Positions 1-7,855 of a stretch of DNA of 18,108 bases are shown piece after piece. The translations under genes and the position numbers were made by a program. This DNA comes from JBFHNV01 sp965365655 (GTDB lineage: Bacteria; Pseudomonadota; Gammaproteobacteria; HK1). The stretch is from assembly GCA_965365655.1 (NCBI GenBank), contig CBDUCN010000073.1:1-18108 (forward strand), given 5' to 3'. Every line of letters begins with the position of its first letter. Positions within the stretch are counted from its first letter, which is position 1. Below the pieces are notes generated by a model that saw nothing but the letters and a program-made list of their open reading frames with translations, did no database searches and was not told the DNA's origin.

Positions 1-451
1 GGTTCGCGATCGCCGCGCCGTAGGCGGCGCCGCGCCCGTGGCCCACGTGCAGCGGACCGGTGGGGTTGGCGGACACGAACTCCACCTGCACGCGCGCGCC
101 GTCGCCCACGCGTCCGCGCCCGTAGGCGTCACCGTCGGACAGCACCCGCGGCACGCTCGCCGTCAGCGCCTCGGCGGTCAGGAAGAAGTTCAGGAAGCCC
201 GGCCCGGCGATCTCCACCCGGGCCACCCGCGGGTCCGCGGGCAGGCGCGCGACCAGGTCCTCGGCGATGTCGCGGGGCCTGCGCTTCAGCGCGCGCGCGA
301 GCGCCATCGCGACCGGGCTCGCGTAATCGCCGTGCTCGTCGCCGCGGCTGCGCTCCACCGCGACCTCCGGCAGCGCGTCGCGCGCCAGCTCGCCCGACTC
401 CACGAGCGCACGCAGGGCGTGGCCGATCTGTTCCTGCACCAGGGACTTCAT
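1..451 (-). CDS. argS: Arginyl-tRNA synthetase, N-terminal part (cut by left edge)
   Basis: Class I aminoacyl-tRNA synthetase that charges tRNA-Arg with arginine in the cytoplasm. The 150 residues present begin MKSLVQEQIGHALRAL, which is the additional N-terminal (tRNA D-loop binding) domain. They include GDYASPVAMALA at about residues 41-52 and GPGFLNFFL at about 83-91. The start of the catalytic Rossmann domain follows, with FVSANPTGPLHVGHGRG at about 125-141. HVGH (135-138) is the class I HIGH signature of the ATP site. The family is about 560-590 residues long, so roughly three quarters of the gene lies beyond the window. The ATG at 451-449 is the natural start by comparison with the family; its upstream sequence has only a weak Shine-Dalgarno match. 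It lies 101 nt downstream of priA, an order known from other Gammaproteobacteria. Confidence 0.96.
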   Translation of the reverse strand, partial: MKSLVQEQIGHALRALVESGELARDALPEVAVERSRGDEHGDYASPVAMALARALKRRPRDIAEDLVARLPADPRVARVEIAGPGFLNFFLTAEALTASVPRVLSDGDAYGRGRVGDGARVQVEFVSANPTGPLHVGHGRGAAYGAAIAN

Positions 452-497
452 CGCGTGTCCGGGGACCGTTTCCAGAAGGCGAGGCAAAGAGCCGCGT

Positions 498-526
498 ATT
501 CTAGGCGTTCGCGCCCGGCGCTTCAG
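498..526 (-). promoter_or_regulatory. Candidate sigma70-type promoter for argS
   Basis: In the 101-nt gap between priA and argS, reading on the minus strand, TAGAAT (503-498) matches the -10 consensus at 5 of 6 positions. It is preceded at 17 nt by CTGAAG (526-521), a 3-of-6 match to TTGACA. Transcription would start near 491, giving a leader of about 40 nt. The -35 is weak, so argS could equally be read through from priA. Confidence 0.35.
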
Positions 527-552
527 TACGGCGTCACGATCGCTTCACGCGC

Positions 553-2772
553 TCACAGCGTTTCCTGCGGATCCACGTCCAGCGACCAGCGCACGCGGCG
601 CGCGCCGGGCAGCGCCTCCACCCGCGGCAGCCACTGCGCCAGGCAGCGGTGCAGCGCCGCGCGCTCGGCGGCCTCGAGCAGCAGCTGCCCGCGCACCCGC
701 CCGGCACGGCGCTCCATCGGGGGCGCCACCGGCCCCAGCACGCTCACGCCGGGCGCCGGGCGCGCGGCGTCGCGCGCCGCCGCGAGGAACGCATGCACCG
801 GCTCGCGCTCCGCGGCCTCGGCCCGCAGCAACGCGAGGTGCGCGTACGGCGGCAGCTGACCCGCCTCGCGCTCCGCGAGCGCGGCCTGCGCGAAGCGGCG
901 GTAGCCGCCCATGATCAAGGTGCGCAGCAGCGGGTGCTGCGGATGGTGGGTCTGCACCAGGACGCGGCCGCGGCGCTCGCCGCGCCCGGCGCGTCCGCCG
1001 ACCTGCGTGAGAAGCTGCGCCATGCGCTCGCTGGCGCGGAAGTCGGCGCTGAACAGCCCGCCGTCCGCGTCCAGGATCGCGACCAGCGTGACACGCGGGA
1101 AGTCGTGGCCCTTGGCCAGCATCTGGGTGCCCACCAGCACGTCCAGCGCGCCGTCGTGCACCGCGTCCAGCATCGCCTCCATCGCGCCGCGGCGGCGCAC
1201 GCTGTCTCGATCGACGCGCGCGACCCGGGCGCGCGGAAAGCGCTCGGCGAGGGCCTCCACGACGCGCTGCGTGCCCACGCCCACCGGGCGCAGCGACTCG
1301 ACGGCGCCGCATTCGCAGGCCTCGGGCAGCGGCTGCGCGCGGTCGCAGTGGTGGCAGCGCAGGCGCCGCTCCTGGCGGTGCCACACCATGTGCGCGTCAC
1401 AGCGCGGGCAGTCCACCGGCGCGCCGCACTCGTGGCACATCGCGACCGGGGCGTAGCCGCGCCGGTTGACGAACAGGATCGCCTGCTCGCCGGCCCCCAG
1501 GCACGCGTCGAGCGCGTCCCACGCCGGCTCGCTCAGTCCGCCGTCGAGGCGCCGGCCGCGCAGGTCCACGACCGTGACCTCCGGCGCGCGCCCCGCCCCC
1601 GCCCGCTCGGGCAGCGTCAGCTCGCGGTAGCGCCCGGCGCGCACGTTGTGCAGCGACTCCAGCGACGGACTGGCCGAGCCCAGCACCACCGGCACACCGG
1701 CGCGGCGCGCGCGCAGCACCGCGAGGTCGCGCGCCGAGTAGCGCAGCCCCTCCTGCTGCTTGAAGGACAGGTCGTGCTCCTCGTCCACGACCAGCAGCCC
1801 CGGCCGTGCGAGCGGCGTGAACACCGCCGAGCGCGTGCCCACCACCACCGGCGCGTCGCCGCGACGCGCGGCGCGCCAGACCGCGAGGCGCTCGCCGGCG
1901 GCCATCCCCGAATGCAGCGCCGCGACCGGCGTGCCCAGCCGGTCGCGGAAGCGGCGCACGGTCTGCGGCGTGAGTCCGATCTCCGGCACCAGCACCAGCG
2001 CCTGCTGGCCGCGCGACGTGACGAGGTCGATCAGCGCGAGGTAGACCTCGGTCTTGCCGCTGCCGGTGACGCCGTCGAGGAGGAACGCCGCGAAGCCGCC
2101 CAGCGCGGCCTGTACCTGCTCGACGGCCTGCGACTGCGCGGGGTTGAGCACGGTCGCCGACGCCACCCGCTGCGCCGCGGCGGTCTCCGGCGTCACGGCC
2201 TCCCGTGCGACGAGGCCGCGCGCGTGCAGGCGCCGGAGCGCCGCCTGCTCCCTGGCGTCGGGCTCCCCCAGCGCCGCGCCGGCGTCGCGGTCGTCGAGCG
2301 CGGCAAGCAGCCTGCGCTGCAGCGGACCGAGGGACGGACGCCCCGCGTGCACGGCGTCACGCCCTGCGTCGGTAAGTACCCACTTCGTCGTCTGGGCCGA
2401 GTCCAGGGAGCGGCCTTCGCGCAGCCACGGCGGCAGCATCGTGGCCAGCACCTCCCCGGGGGGATGATGGAAGTAGTCGCTGGCAAAGCCCAGCAGCTCG
2501 AGAAGCGACGCGTCCAGCAACGGCTCGCGGTCGATCACCGACAGCACCCGCCGCAGGCGCGACGCGGGAACCGACGCCTCGCGGGCGTGGGCCACGACCA
2601 GGCCGACCTGGCGACTGCGTCCGAACGGCACCCGCACCCGCACGCCCGGCGGCGGCAGCGCCCCGTCAGTCGCCGGGAGGTAGTCGAACAGCCGCCGCAG
2701 CGGCGACGGAACCGCGACCCGCAGCACCTCGCCGGGGCCGGTGCGCGGCGCGCTGCCCGGCGGCGCGCTCAT
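553..2772 (-). CDS. priA: Primosomal protein N', replication restart DNA helicase PriA
   Basis: A 3'-to-5' superfamily 2 helicase that recognises stalled or D-loop forks and loads DnaB through PriB/DnaT. The N-terminal DNA-binding domain has VAVPSPLRRLFDYLP (about 19-33) and the wing motif VRVPFGRSRQVGLV (46-59). Walker A is GVTGSGKTEVYL (234-245), the DEEH box is 330-333, and GSASPS (365-370) and VGTQMLAKGHDFPR (547-560) are helicase motifs. The zinc-binding insert carries Cys446, 449, 455, 458, 473, 476, 486 and 488. The last pair is CxC, where E. coli PriA has CxxC. Length is 739 residues, normal for the family. The start is uncertain. This ATG lacks a clear ribosome binding site and adds about 13 residues relative to E. 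coli, while the frame stays open upstream to 3003 without PriA-like sequence. It lies 31 nt behind the hypothetical gene, probably in one operon with it and ponA. Confidence 0.95.
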   Translation of the reverse strand: MSAPPGSAPRTGPGEVLRVAVPSPLRRLFDYLPATDGALPPPGVRVRVPFGRSRQVGLVVAHAREASVPASRLRRVLSVIDREPLLDASLLELLGFASDYFHHPPGEVLATMLPPWLREGRSLDSAQTTKWVLTDAGRDAVHAGRPSLGPLQRRLLAALDDRDAGAALGEPDAREQAALRRLHARGLVAREAVTPETAAAQRVASATVLNPAQSQAVEQVQAALGGFAAFLLDGVTGSGKTEVYLALIDLVTSRGQQALVLVPEIGLTPQTVRRFRDRLGTPVAALHSGMAAGERLAVWRAARRGDAPVVVGTRSAVFTPLARPGLLVVDEEHDLSFKQQEGLRYSARDLAVLRARRAGVPVVLGSASPSLESLHNVRAGRYRELTLPERAGAGRAPEVTVVDLRGRRLDGGLSEPAWDALDACLGAGEQAILFVNRRGYAPVAMCHECGAPVDCPRCDAHMVWHRQERRLRCHHCDRAQPLPEACECGAVESLRPVGVGTQRVVEALAERFPRARVARVDRDSVRRRGAMEAMLDAVHDGALDVLVGTQMLAKGHDFPRVTLVAILDADGGLFSADFRASERMAQLLTQVGGRAGRGERRGRVLVQTHHPQHPLLRTLIMGGYRRFAQAALAEREAGQLPPYAHLALLRAEAAEREPVHAFLAAARDAARPAPGVSVLGPVAPPMERRAGRVRGQLLLEAAERAALHRCLAQWLPRVEALPGARRVRWSLDVDPQETL

Positions 2773-2803
2773 CGGGCGTGGCGGACGGCGCCGGCGCGGC
2801 CGG

Positions 2804-3427
2804 TCACGCCGCCGTGAAGGGTCCGCCCGCGGCCAGCAGCTCCTCCACCTCGGCGAGGCCCGCGCGGCGCATCGCGCGCCCGTCAACCGGCGACAACGGT
2901 GCGCGCCGCCGGCTGCGCCCGCTGAACACCACCAGCTCGACCGGGACGTCGCCGGCGAGAAACGAGAAGCCGGGGACGCGCTCGGCGTCGCCGCCGCCGC
3001 CACTCAGGCGCAGACGCTGCTCGCTGTTGCGGTGCGGGATGCCGCGCTCCATCAGAAACCAGCCCACGTCCTCGGCGGAATCCGCGAACAGGTGCAGGCA
3101 CACGACGCTGTGCCCGTCGGCGGCGTCGGACAGCAGCGGGCCCGTCAACCGCGGTCGGAACGGCGCCAGCTCGCGCATCGCCTCCACCGCCGCCGCGCGC
3201 AGATCCGCGACCCGGCGCGCGCGATCCTCGCCGCCGAACAGGCGCTGGTACTCGTGGCGAGCGTCCTCGATCTCGGTGTTGCGCGGCAGCGGGCTGCTCG
3301 CGGGCAGGCGCAGCCGCTCGAGCGCCTTGCGCTTCGCGAGCGCGAAATCCTGGATTCCGCCTTCGATCATCACGCGCGCGGCTTCGCGGGCGAGCTGCTG
3401 GCGCAGTTGTGCGTCGCGCGGGTTCAC
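2804..3427 (-). CDS. Conserved hypothetical protein, possibly nucleotidyltransferase-like
   Basis: A 207-residue soluble protein without signal peptide or membrane segment; function unknown. The N-terminal half is helical and charged, beginning (M)NPRDAQLRQQLAREAARVM, with QDFALAKRKALERL at about 26-39. A central block, FRPRLTGPLLSDAADGHS (90-107) followed by VVCLHLFADSAEDVG (108-122) and FLMERGIPHR (124-133), is the most family-like part. A C-terminal block has RAPLSPVDGRAMRRA (175-189). I recall similar proteins as unannotated gammaproteobacterial genes. The G..LS.....S..., then LHLFAD spacing is reminiscent of minimal nucleotidyltransferase folds, but this is only an impression. The GTG start at 3427-3425 is supported by GAGGA 6 nt upstream (3438-3434). 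It falls 35 nt after the ponA stop and 31 nt before priA. The frame remains open far into ponA in antiphase, which is a compositional artefact. Confidence 0.85.
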   Translation of the reverse strand: MNPRDAQLRQQLAREAARVMIEGGIQDFALAKRKALERLRLPASSPLPRNTEIEDARHEYQRLFGGEDRARRVADLRAAAVEAMRELAPFRPRLTGPLLSDAADGHSVVCLHLFADSAEDVGWFLMERGIPHRNSEQRLRLSGGGGDAERVPGFSFLAGDVPVELVVFSGRSRRRAPLSPVDGRAMRRAGLAEVEELLAAGGPFTAA

Positions 3428-3433
3428 GAAACG

Positions 3434-3438
3434 TCCTC
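3434..3438 (-). promoter_or_regulatory. Ribosome binding site deciding the GTG start of the hypothetical gene
   Basis: GAGGA on the minus strand lies 6 nt before the GTG at 3427-3425 and inside the 35-nt gap after the ponA stop codon. There is no ATG nearby in frame, so this site selects GTG as the start. Confidence 0.6.
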
Positions 3439-3462
3439 GGGCGTGGCGGCGGTCGACCGGGT

Positions 3463-5946
3463 TCAGAACAGCTGCCGGGTCACCTTGGAGCCGGCGGTGG
3501 GCGCGACGACGGCGCCGGCGCGCTCGTCGCGCGCCTCGGTGTCCACTCCGGCCTCGGCCAGCACCCTGGGCGCGCGCTCGGCGTGGAAGTACTCGAAGAT
3601 CGCGTCCGGGTCGCCGGCCTCGGCGAGCTTGCCCGTGTGCGGATCGATGCGCACGCTCACCAGCCCATCGGGCTGCTCGAGAAAGCGCTCCGGGCGGCCC
3701 TCCAGGGCGACCCGCATGAAGTCGATCCACATCGGCAGCGCCGCCCGGCCCCCGGTCTCGCGGCGCCCCAGCGGCGCGAGCTGGTCGAAGCCGACCCACG
3801 CGGTGGCCACCACGTCGGGCGTGAAGCCCGAGAACCACGCGTCGTGCTGATCGTTGGTGGTGCCGGTCTTGCCGGCGATGTCGCCCCGCCCCAGCGCGCG
3901 CGCCCGCCGGCCGGTGCCGCGCGCGATCACGTCGCGCAGCATCGAGTGCATCAGCCACGCGTTCTCCGCCGGGATGACGCGCGGTGCGACGCGTTGCGGA
4001 CGCTCCTCCAGCGGGCGGCCGCCGTCCTCCGGCGCGCGCTCGCAGTCGGCACACACGGTCAGCGGCGCCTCGCGGAACACCTCCTCGCCGTCGGCCGTCT
4101 CCACCCGCTCGATGAACCAGGGCTCCACGCGATAGCCTCCGTTGGCCAGCACCGCGTAGCCGGCGGCCACCTCCAGCGGCTTCATCGACGCGCTGCCCAG
4201 CGCCAGCGACAGGTTGCGGGGCAGGCGCTCGGGCTCGAAGCCGAAGCGCGACACGTAGTCCACCGCAAAGTCGATGCCGATGGCACGCAGCAGCCGGATG
4301 GAGACCAGGTTGCGCGACTTGTACAACGCCTCGCGCAGGCGGGTCGGGCCGAAGAACTTGCCGCTGTAGTTCTCGGGCCGCCACGCCGCCTCGAGGCTGG
4401 GGTCGTCGAACACCACCGGCGCGTCGTTGATGATGCTGCCGGCGTTGAAGCCGTACTCGATCGCCGCGGAGTACACGAAGGGCTTGAAGTTCGACCCCGG
4501 CTGGCGCTCCGCCTGCAGCGCGCGGTTGAACTTGGAGCGGTAGAAGTCGAAGCCGCCCATCACCGCCAGCATCGCGCCGTTCGCGGGCGACAGCGCGACG
4601 AGCGCCCCCTCGACGTCCGGCACCTGCGCGAGGCGCCAGATGCGCGGCGCCTCGCCGCCGGCCGCCTCGCGCCTGGCCTTGTCCTTCTTGTCCTCGGGCG
4701 CGTCGACCTGCACCAGCCGGATCACGTCGCCGGGGGTGAGCACGTCGCTGGCGCGCTCCGGCTCCGGGCCGCGGCGGTTCTCGTTCACGTATCGCCGCGC
4801 CCACGCGAGCCCCTCCCACGGGAGCTCCACCTCGCCCACGCCCTTCGCGAACACGCGCGCCGAGCGCTCCGCGACCTCCAGCACCACGGCCGGGCGCAAT
4901 CCGCCCACCTCCGGGACGTCGGACAGCAGGCCGGTCAGCTCCGCCTCGCTCGCCGGCGGAACGCCGTTCTGCTCCGCGCCGCGGTAGCCGTGGCGCTCGT
5001 CGTACTCGACCAGCGCGGCGCGCAGCGCGGCGACCGCGGCCTCCTGCAGGTCCGCGCGCACGCTGGTGTAGACCTTGAAGCCGGAGGTGTAGGCGTCGTC
5101 CCCGTAGCGCTCCTCCATCCACGAGCGCGCCATCTCCGCCACGTACTCGGCGGACGCGACGTCGGCGCGCTGGCCGTGCACCTTGGCCGTCACCGGTGCC
5201 GCCTCGGCGGCCTCGAGCTCGGCCTGGGTGATGAAGTCCAGCTCCCGCATGCGCCCCAGCACGTAGTTGCGGCGCGCCACCGCTCGCGTCGGGTTGGCCA
5301 CCGGATTGAAGCGCGACGGCGCCTTCGGCAGGCCCGCGATCATCGCGGTCTGGGCCAGGGTCAGCTCGCCCAGAGGCTTGCCGTAGTAGACCTGGGCGGC
5401 GGCGCCCACGCCGTAGGCACGGTGGCCCAGGAAGATCTTGTTGAGGTACAGCTCGAGGATCTCGTCCTTGCCCAGCTCGCGCTCGATCTTCAGCGCGAGC
5501 AGGATCTCGTTGAGCTTGCGCACGTAGGTCTTCTCCCGGCCGAGGAAGAAGTTGCGCGCCACCTGCATCGTGATGGTGCTGCCGCCGGGCCCCTTCTCGC
5601 CGGTGCGGATGAGGTGCACCACGGCCCGGGTGAGTCCCTGCCAGTCCACGCCGGGGTGCTCGTAGAAGCGATCGTCCTCGGACGCGAGCACGGCCTGCAC
5701 GGTGCGCGGCGGGACCTCGGCCAGCGTGAGCGGTATGCGGCGCTGCTCGCCGAACTCCGCGAGCAGCGCGCCGTCGGCGCTGTAGACGCGCAGCGGCACC
5801 TGCAGGCGCACGTCGCGCAGGGTGTCCACGGAGGGCAGCTGCGGGGCGAGGTACCAGTAGACGCCGGCGGCCGTGACCACGCCCAGCAGGGCGCCGCCCA
5901 GCACCAGAACACCCAGCAGGCGGAACAGTTTGGCGAGCCTGTGCAT
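3463..5946 (-). CDS. mrcA: Penicillin-binding protein 1A, bifunctional peptidoglycan synthase
   Basis: Class A PBP (also called ponA) that polymerises lipid II and crosslinks the peptides in the periplasm. One N-terminal membrane anchor covers about residues 8-31 (LLGVLVLGGALLGVV). The GT51 glycosyltransferase domain follows, with SEDDRFYEHPGVD (89-101; catalytic Glu90), GGSTITMQVARNFFL (121-135) and ELYLNKIFLGHRAYG (165-179). An OB-like inserted domain lies at about 320-440, then the transpeptidase domain. The SxxK motif is Ser485-Asn-Phe-Lys488, SxN is Ser544-Arg-Asn546 and KTG is Lys693-Thr-Gly695 in GKTGTTNDQHDAWFSGF. The CADC pair near 632-635 recalls a similar cysteine pair in E. coli PBP1A. 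Length is 827 residues, typical. The ATG at 5946-5944 has GGAG 4 nt upstream. Transcribed divergently from pilM, as in Pseudomonas. Confidence 0.97.
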   Translation of the reverse strand: MHRLAKLFRLLGVLVLGGALLGVVTAAGVYWYLAPQLPSVDTLRDVRLQVPLRVYSADGALLAEFGEQRRIPLTLAEVPPRTVQAVLASEDDRFYEHPGVDWQGLTRAVVHLIRTGEKGPGGSTITMQVARNFFLGREKTYVRKLNEILLALKIERELGKDEILELYLNKIFLGHRAYGVGAAAQVYYGKPLGELTLAQTAMIAGLPKAPSRFNPVANPTRAVARRNYVLGRMRELDFITQAELEAAEAAPVTAKVHGQRADVASAEYVAEMARSWMEERYGDDAYTSGFKVYTSVRADLQEAAVAALRAALVEYDERHGYRGAEQNGVPPASEAELTGLLSDVPEVGGLRPAVVLEVAERSARVFAKGVGEVELPWEGLAWARRYVNENRRGPEPERASDVLTPGDVIRLVQVDAPEDKKDKARREAAGGEAPRIWRLAQVPDVEGALVALSPANGAMLAVMGGFDFYRSKFNRALQAERQPGSNFKPFVYSAAIEYGFNAGSIINDAPVVFDDPSLEAAWRPENYSGKFFGPTRLREALYKSRNLVSIRLLRAIGIDFAVDYVSRFGFEPERLPRNLSLALGSASMKPLEVAAGYAVLANGGYRVEPWFIERVETADGEEVFREAPLTVCADCERAPEDGGRPLEERPQRVAPRVIPAENAWLMHSMLRDVIARGTGRRARALGRGDIAGKTGTTNDQHDAWFSGFTPDVVATAWVGFDQLAPLGRRETGGRAALPMWIDFMRVALEGRPERFLEQPDGLVSVRIDPHTGKLAEAGDPDAIFEYFHAERAPRVLAEAGVDTEARDERAGAVVAPTAGSKVTRQLF

Positions 5947-5978
5947 GTCGCTCCATCCGGGCGCGCGCCCGAGCGCCG

Positions 5979-5984
5979 ACTATA
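5979..5984 (-). promoter_or_regulatory. Possible -10 element of the ponA/mrcA promoter
   Basis: On the minus strand TATAGT (5984-5979) matches TATAAT at 5 of 6 positions and stands 32 nt before the mrcA start codon. Transcription would begin near 5972. No convincing TTGACA-like -35 is seen at 16-18 nt; that place is occupied by the GC-rich inverted repeat at 6001-6027, so an activator may be needed or the promoter may lie elsewhere. Confidence 0.3.
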
Positions 5985-6000
5985 TTGTGATGCAGCGCCC

Positions 6001-6027
6001 GCGTCGCGCCGGCCCGTGCCGCGACGC
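6001..6027. repeat. Inverted repeat in the mrcA-pilM divergent region
   Basis: GCGTCGCG (6001-6008) and CGCGACGC (6020-6027) form a perfect 8-bp inverted repeat with an 11-nt centre. It sits where the -35 of the leftward promoter is expected. No T-run follows on either side, so a terminator is unlikely. A protein-binding site is possible. In DNA this GC-rich, short repeats also arise by chance. Confidence 0.4.
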
Positions 6028-6102
6028 CGCCGGCCGCGCGGTTCCGGCCTGCAGGCGAAAGGACTGCAACTATACGCGCTACATCCTTGTCCTATCTGCG
6101 AT

Positions 6103-6132
6103 TTGTACTTTCTCGAACTCTTGGTCTATATT
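6103..6132 (+). promoter_or_regulatory. Candidate sigma70-type promoter of the pilMNOPQ operon
   Basis: TATATT (6127-6132) matches the -10 consensus at 5 of 6 positions, with TTGTAC (6103-6108, 3 of 6) 18 nt upstream. The surrounding stretch, about 6061-6197, is markedly richer in A and T than the rest of the window, as expected for a promoter. The start would be near 6139, giving a leader of about 58 nt. The palindrome TTGGCCAA (6132-6139) touches the start site and could be an operator. I found no sigma54-type GG...GC element here. Confidence 0.45.
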
Positions 6133-6186
6133 TGGCCAAGTGAGTTAAAGCTCGTACGCATGTATCGACGCTAACCACAGGATAGT

Positions 6187-6192
6187 AAAGGA
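6187..6192 (+). promoter_or_regulatory. Ribosome binding site deciding the GTG start of pilM
   Basis: AAAGGA followed by five A residues leads to the GTG at 6198-6200. No ATG in frame lies at the expected N-terminus, and the encoded MGLLSRTQPHVLGVDVSS is a normal PilM beginning, so GTG is the start. Confidence 0.7.
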
Positions 6193-6197
6193 AAAAA

Positions 6198-7259
6198 GTG
6201 GGTCTCCTCTCCAGAACACAGCCCCACGTGCTCGGCGTGGACGTCAGCTCGACGGCGGTCAAGCTGCTCGAACTCTCGGGCGGCGGCGACAAGTTCCGCG
6301 TCGAAGCCTATGCCGTCGAGCCGTTGCCACCCAACGCCGTGGTCGAGAAGAACATCACCGAGGTCGAGGCGGTGGGCGAGACCATCCGCCGCGCCGCGCG
6401 CCGCTCCGGGACCAAGAACAAGCTGGCGGCGCTGGCCGTCGCCGGCTCGGCAGTGATCACCAAGCTGATCACGATGCCCGGGAATCTCAGCGACGACGAG
6501 ATGGCGAGCCAGATCGAGCTCGAGGCCGACCAGTACATACCCTACTCCCTGGAGGAGGTGAACCTCGACTTCGAGGTCCTGGGGCCGTCCGAGAAGGACC
6601 CGGACCAGGTCGACGTGCTCCTCGCCGCGTCCCGGGAGGAGAACGTGGACTTGCGGGTGGCCGCCGCCTCCGAGGCGGGCTTGACCTGCAAGATCGTGGA
6701 CGTGGAGGCGTTCGCTCTCGAGAACGCCTTCAGCCTGATCGCGAGGGATCTGCCCACCGGCGGGCTCGGCGAGACCATCGCCCTGGTGGACATCGGCGCC
6801 ACCATGACGACGCTCAGCGTGCTCACGGACCTGCGGATCGTGTACGCCCGCGAGCAGGTGTTCGGCGGCAAGCAGCTCACCGAGGAGATCCAGCGCCGCT
6901 ACGGGCTGACCTACGAGGAGGCCGGCCTCGCCAAGCGCCAGGGCGGCCTGCCCGACAACTACGTGCCCGAGGTGCTGGAGCCGTTCAAGGAGTCGATGGC
7001 GCAGCAGGTGAACCGGTCGCTGCAGTTCTTCTACTCGTCGAGCCAGATCGGACAGGTGGACCGCATCGTGCTGGCCGGCGGCTGTGCGTCCATCGACGGC
7101 GCGGACGAGACCATCTCCCAGAAGACCGGCGTCGAGGTGATCACGGCCAACCCGTTCGCCAACATGTCGCTCAGCAGCAAGGTGAACCCGCAGATCCTGG
7201 GCAATGACGCGCCGTCGCTGATGATCGCCTGCGGTCTCGCGATGAGGACGACCTTCTAA
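6198..7259 (+). CDS. pilM: Type IV pilus assembly protein PilM, actin-like ATPase
   Basis: Cytoplasmic actin/FtsA-fold ATPase of the type IV pilus alignment complex. It binds the short N-terminal tail of PilN and connects the motor platform with PilNOP. The phosphate-1 loop is LGVDVSSTAVKLLEL (12-26). The second phosphate motif is ALVDIGATMTTLSVL (195-209). FGGKQLTEEIQRRYGLTYEEA (about 222-242) is a characteristic PilM segment, and VLAGGCASIDG (291-301) is the adenosine motif. Length is 353 residues, typical of the family. GTG start with AAAGGA 5 nt upstream. First gene of the pil operon; its stop TAA overlaps the pilN ATG by one base (TAATG), so translation is probably coupled. Confidence 0.97.
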   Translation: MGLLSRTQPHVLGVDVSSTAVKLLELSGGGDKFRVEAYAVEPLPPNAVVEKNITEVEAVGETIRRAARRSGTKNKLAALAVAGSAVITKLITMPGNLSDDEMASQIELEADQYIPYSLEEVNLDFEVLGPSEKDPDQVDVLLAASREENVDLRVAAASEAGLTCKIVDVEAFALENAFSLIARDLPTGGLGETIALVDIGATMTTLSVLTDLRIVYAREQVFGGKQLTEEIQRRYGLTYEEAGLAKRQGGLPDNYVPEVLEPFKESMAQQVNRSLQFFYSSSQIGQVDRIVLAGGCASIDGADETISQKTGVEVITANPFANMSLSSKVNPQILGNDAPSLMIACGLAMRTTF

Positions 7260-7855
7260 TGCCACATATCAACCTGCTCCCGTGGCGCGAGGAACTGCGC
7301 AAGCGCCGCAACAAGGAGTTCGGCATCCTCGCATTCGTCGCCGCGCTGCTGATGGGCGGCGTGGTGTTCGGTGTCGACTGGCACTTCCAGCAGCGCATCG
7401 ACCACCAGAACCAGCGCAACGCCTTCCTGGAACAGCAGATCGCGTCGCTGAACAAGAAGATCAAGGAAATCGAGGAGCTGGATCGCGAGAAAGAGCGCCT
7501 GCTGGCGCGCATGCGCATCATCCAGCAGCTCCAGTCCAGCCGACCGGAGATCGTGCACGTGGTGGACACCATCGTGAAGACGCTGCCGGACGGGGTCTTC
7601 TACACCGCGATCCGCCAGCGCGGCACCGAATTCAACCTGACGGGAATCGCGCAGTCCAACGCCCGTGTGTCCACCTTGATGCGCGAGCTCGAGAAGTCCG
7701 AGTGGTTCCACAACCCGAACCTCGTGGAAATCAAGGCCGTCCCGCAGCCCGGAACGGCCGCAGGTGATAGCGACATCCGCCTCAGCAACTTCAACCTGAA
7801 CGTCACCCAGACGCAGAAGAAGAAGGACGAAGGGGAAGGGGAGGGTGCGTCATGA
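7259..7855 (+). CDS. pilN: Type IV pilus assembly protein PilN
   Basis: Bitopic inner-membrane protein of the pilus alignment complex. The N-terminus MPHINLLPWREELRKRR carries the INLLPWR motif that docks into PilM. A single membrane helix follows at about 21-41 (FGILAFVAALLMGGVVFGVD). Then comes a coiled coil at about 43-93, and a periplasmic ferredoxin-like domain that pairs with PilO. The C-terminal tail TQKKKDEGEGEGAS is charged and probably disordered. Length is 198 residues. The ATG overlaps the pilM stop by one base, and the gene's own stop overlaps the pilO start by 4 nt (ATGA). Confidence 0.96.
   Translation: MPHINLLPWREELRKRRNKEFGILAFVAALLMGGVVFGVDWHFQQRIDHQNQRNAFLEQQIASLNKKIKEIEELDREKERLLARMRIIQQLQSSRPEIVHVVDTIVKTLPDGVFYTAIRQRGTEFNLTGIAQSNARVSTLMRELEKSEWFHNPNLVEIKAVPQPGTAAGDSDIRLSNFNLNVTQTQKKKDEGEGEGAS

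Noticed and set aside
649..2817. 722-codon plus-strand open frame opposite priA
   Set aside because: Antisense shadow of priA with compositional bias only.
3409..6174. 921-codon plus-strand open frame opposite mrcA
   Set aside because: An antisense shadow of the complete mrcA gene; low-complexity Arg/Ala/His/Leu composition and no domain signature.
6061..6197. Sigma54 promoter for pilM
   Set aside because: No GG and GC dinucleotides in the TGGCAC-N5-TTGC context were found. The TTGGCCAA palindrome is only superficially similar.
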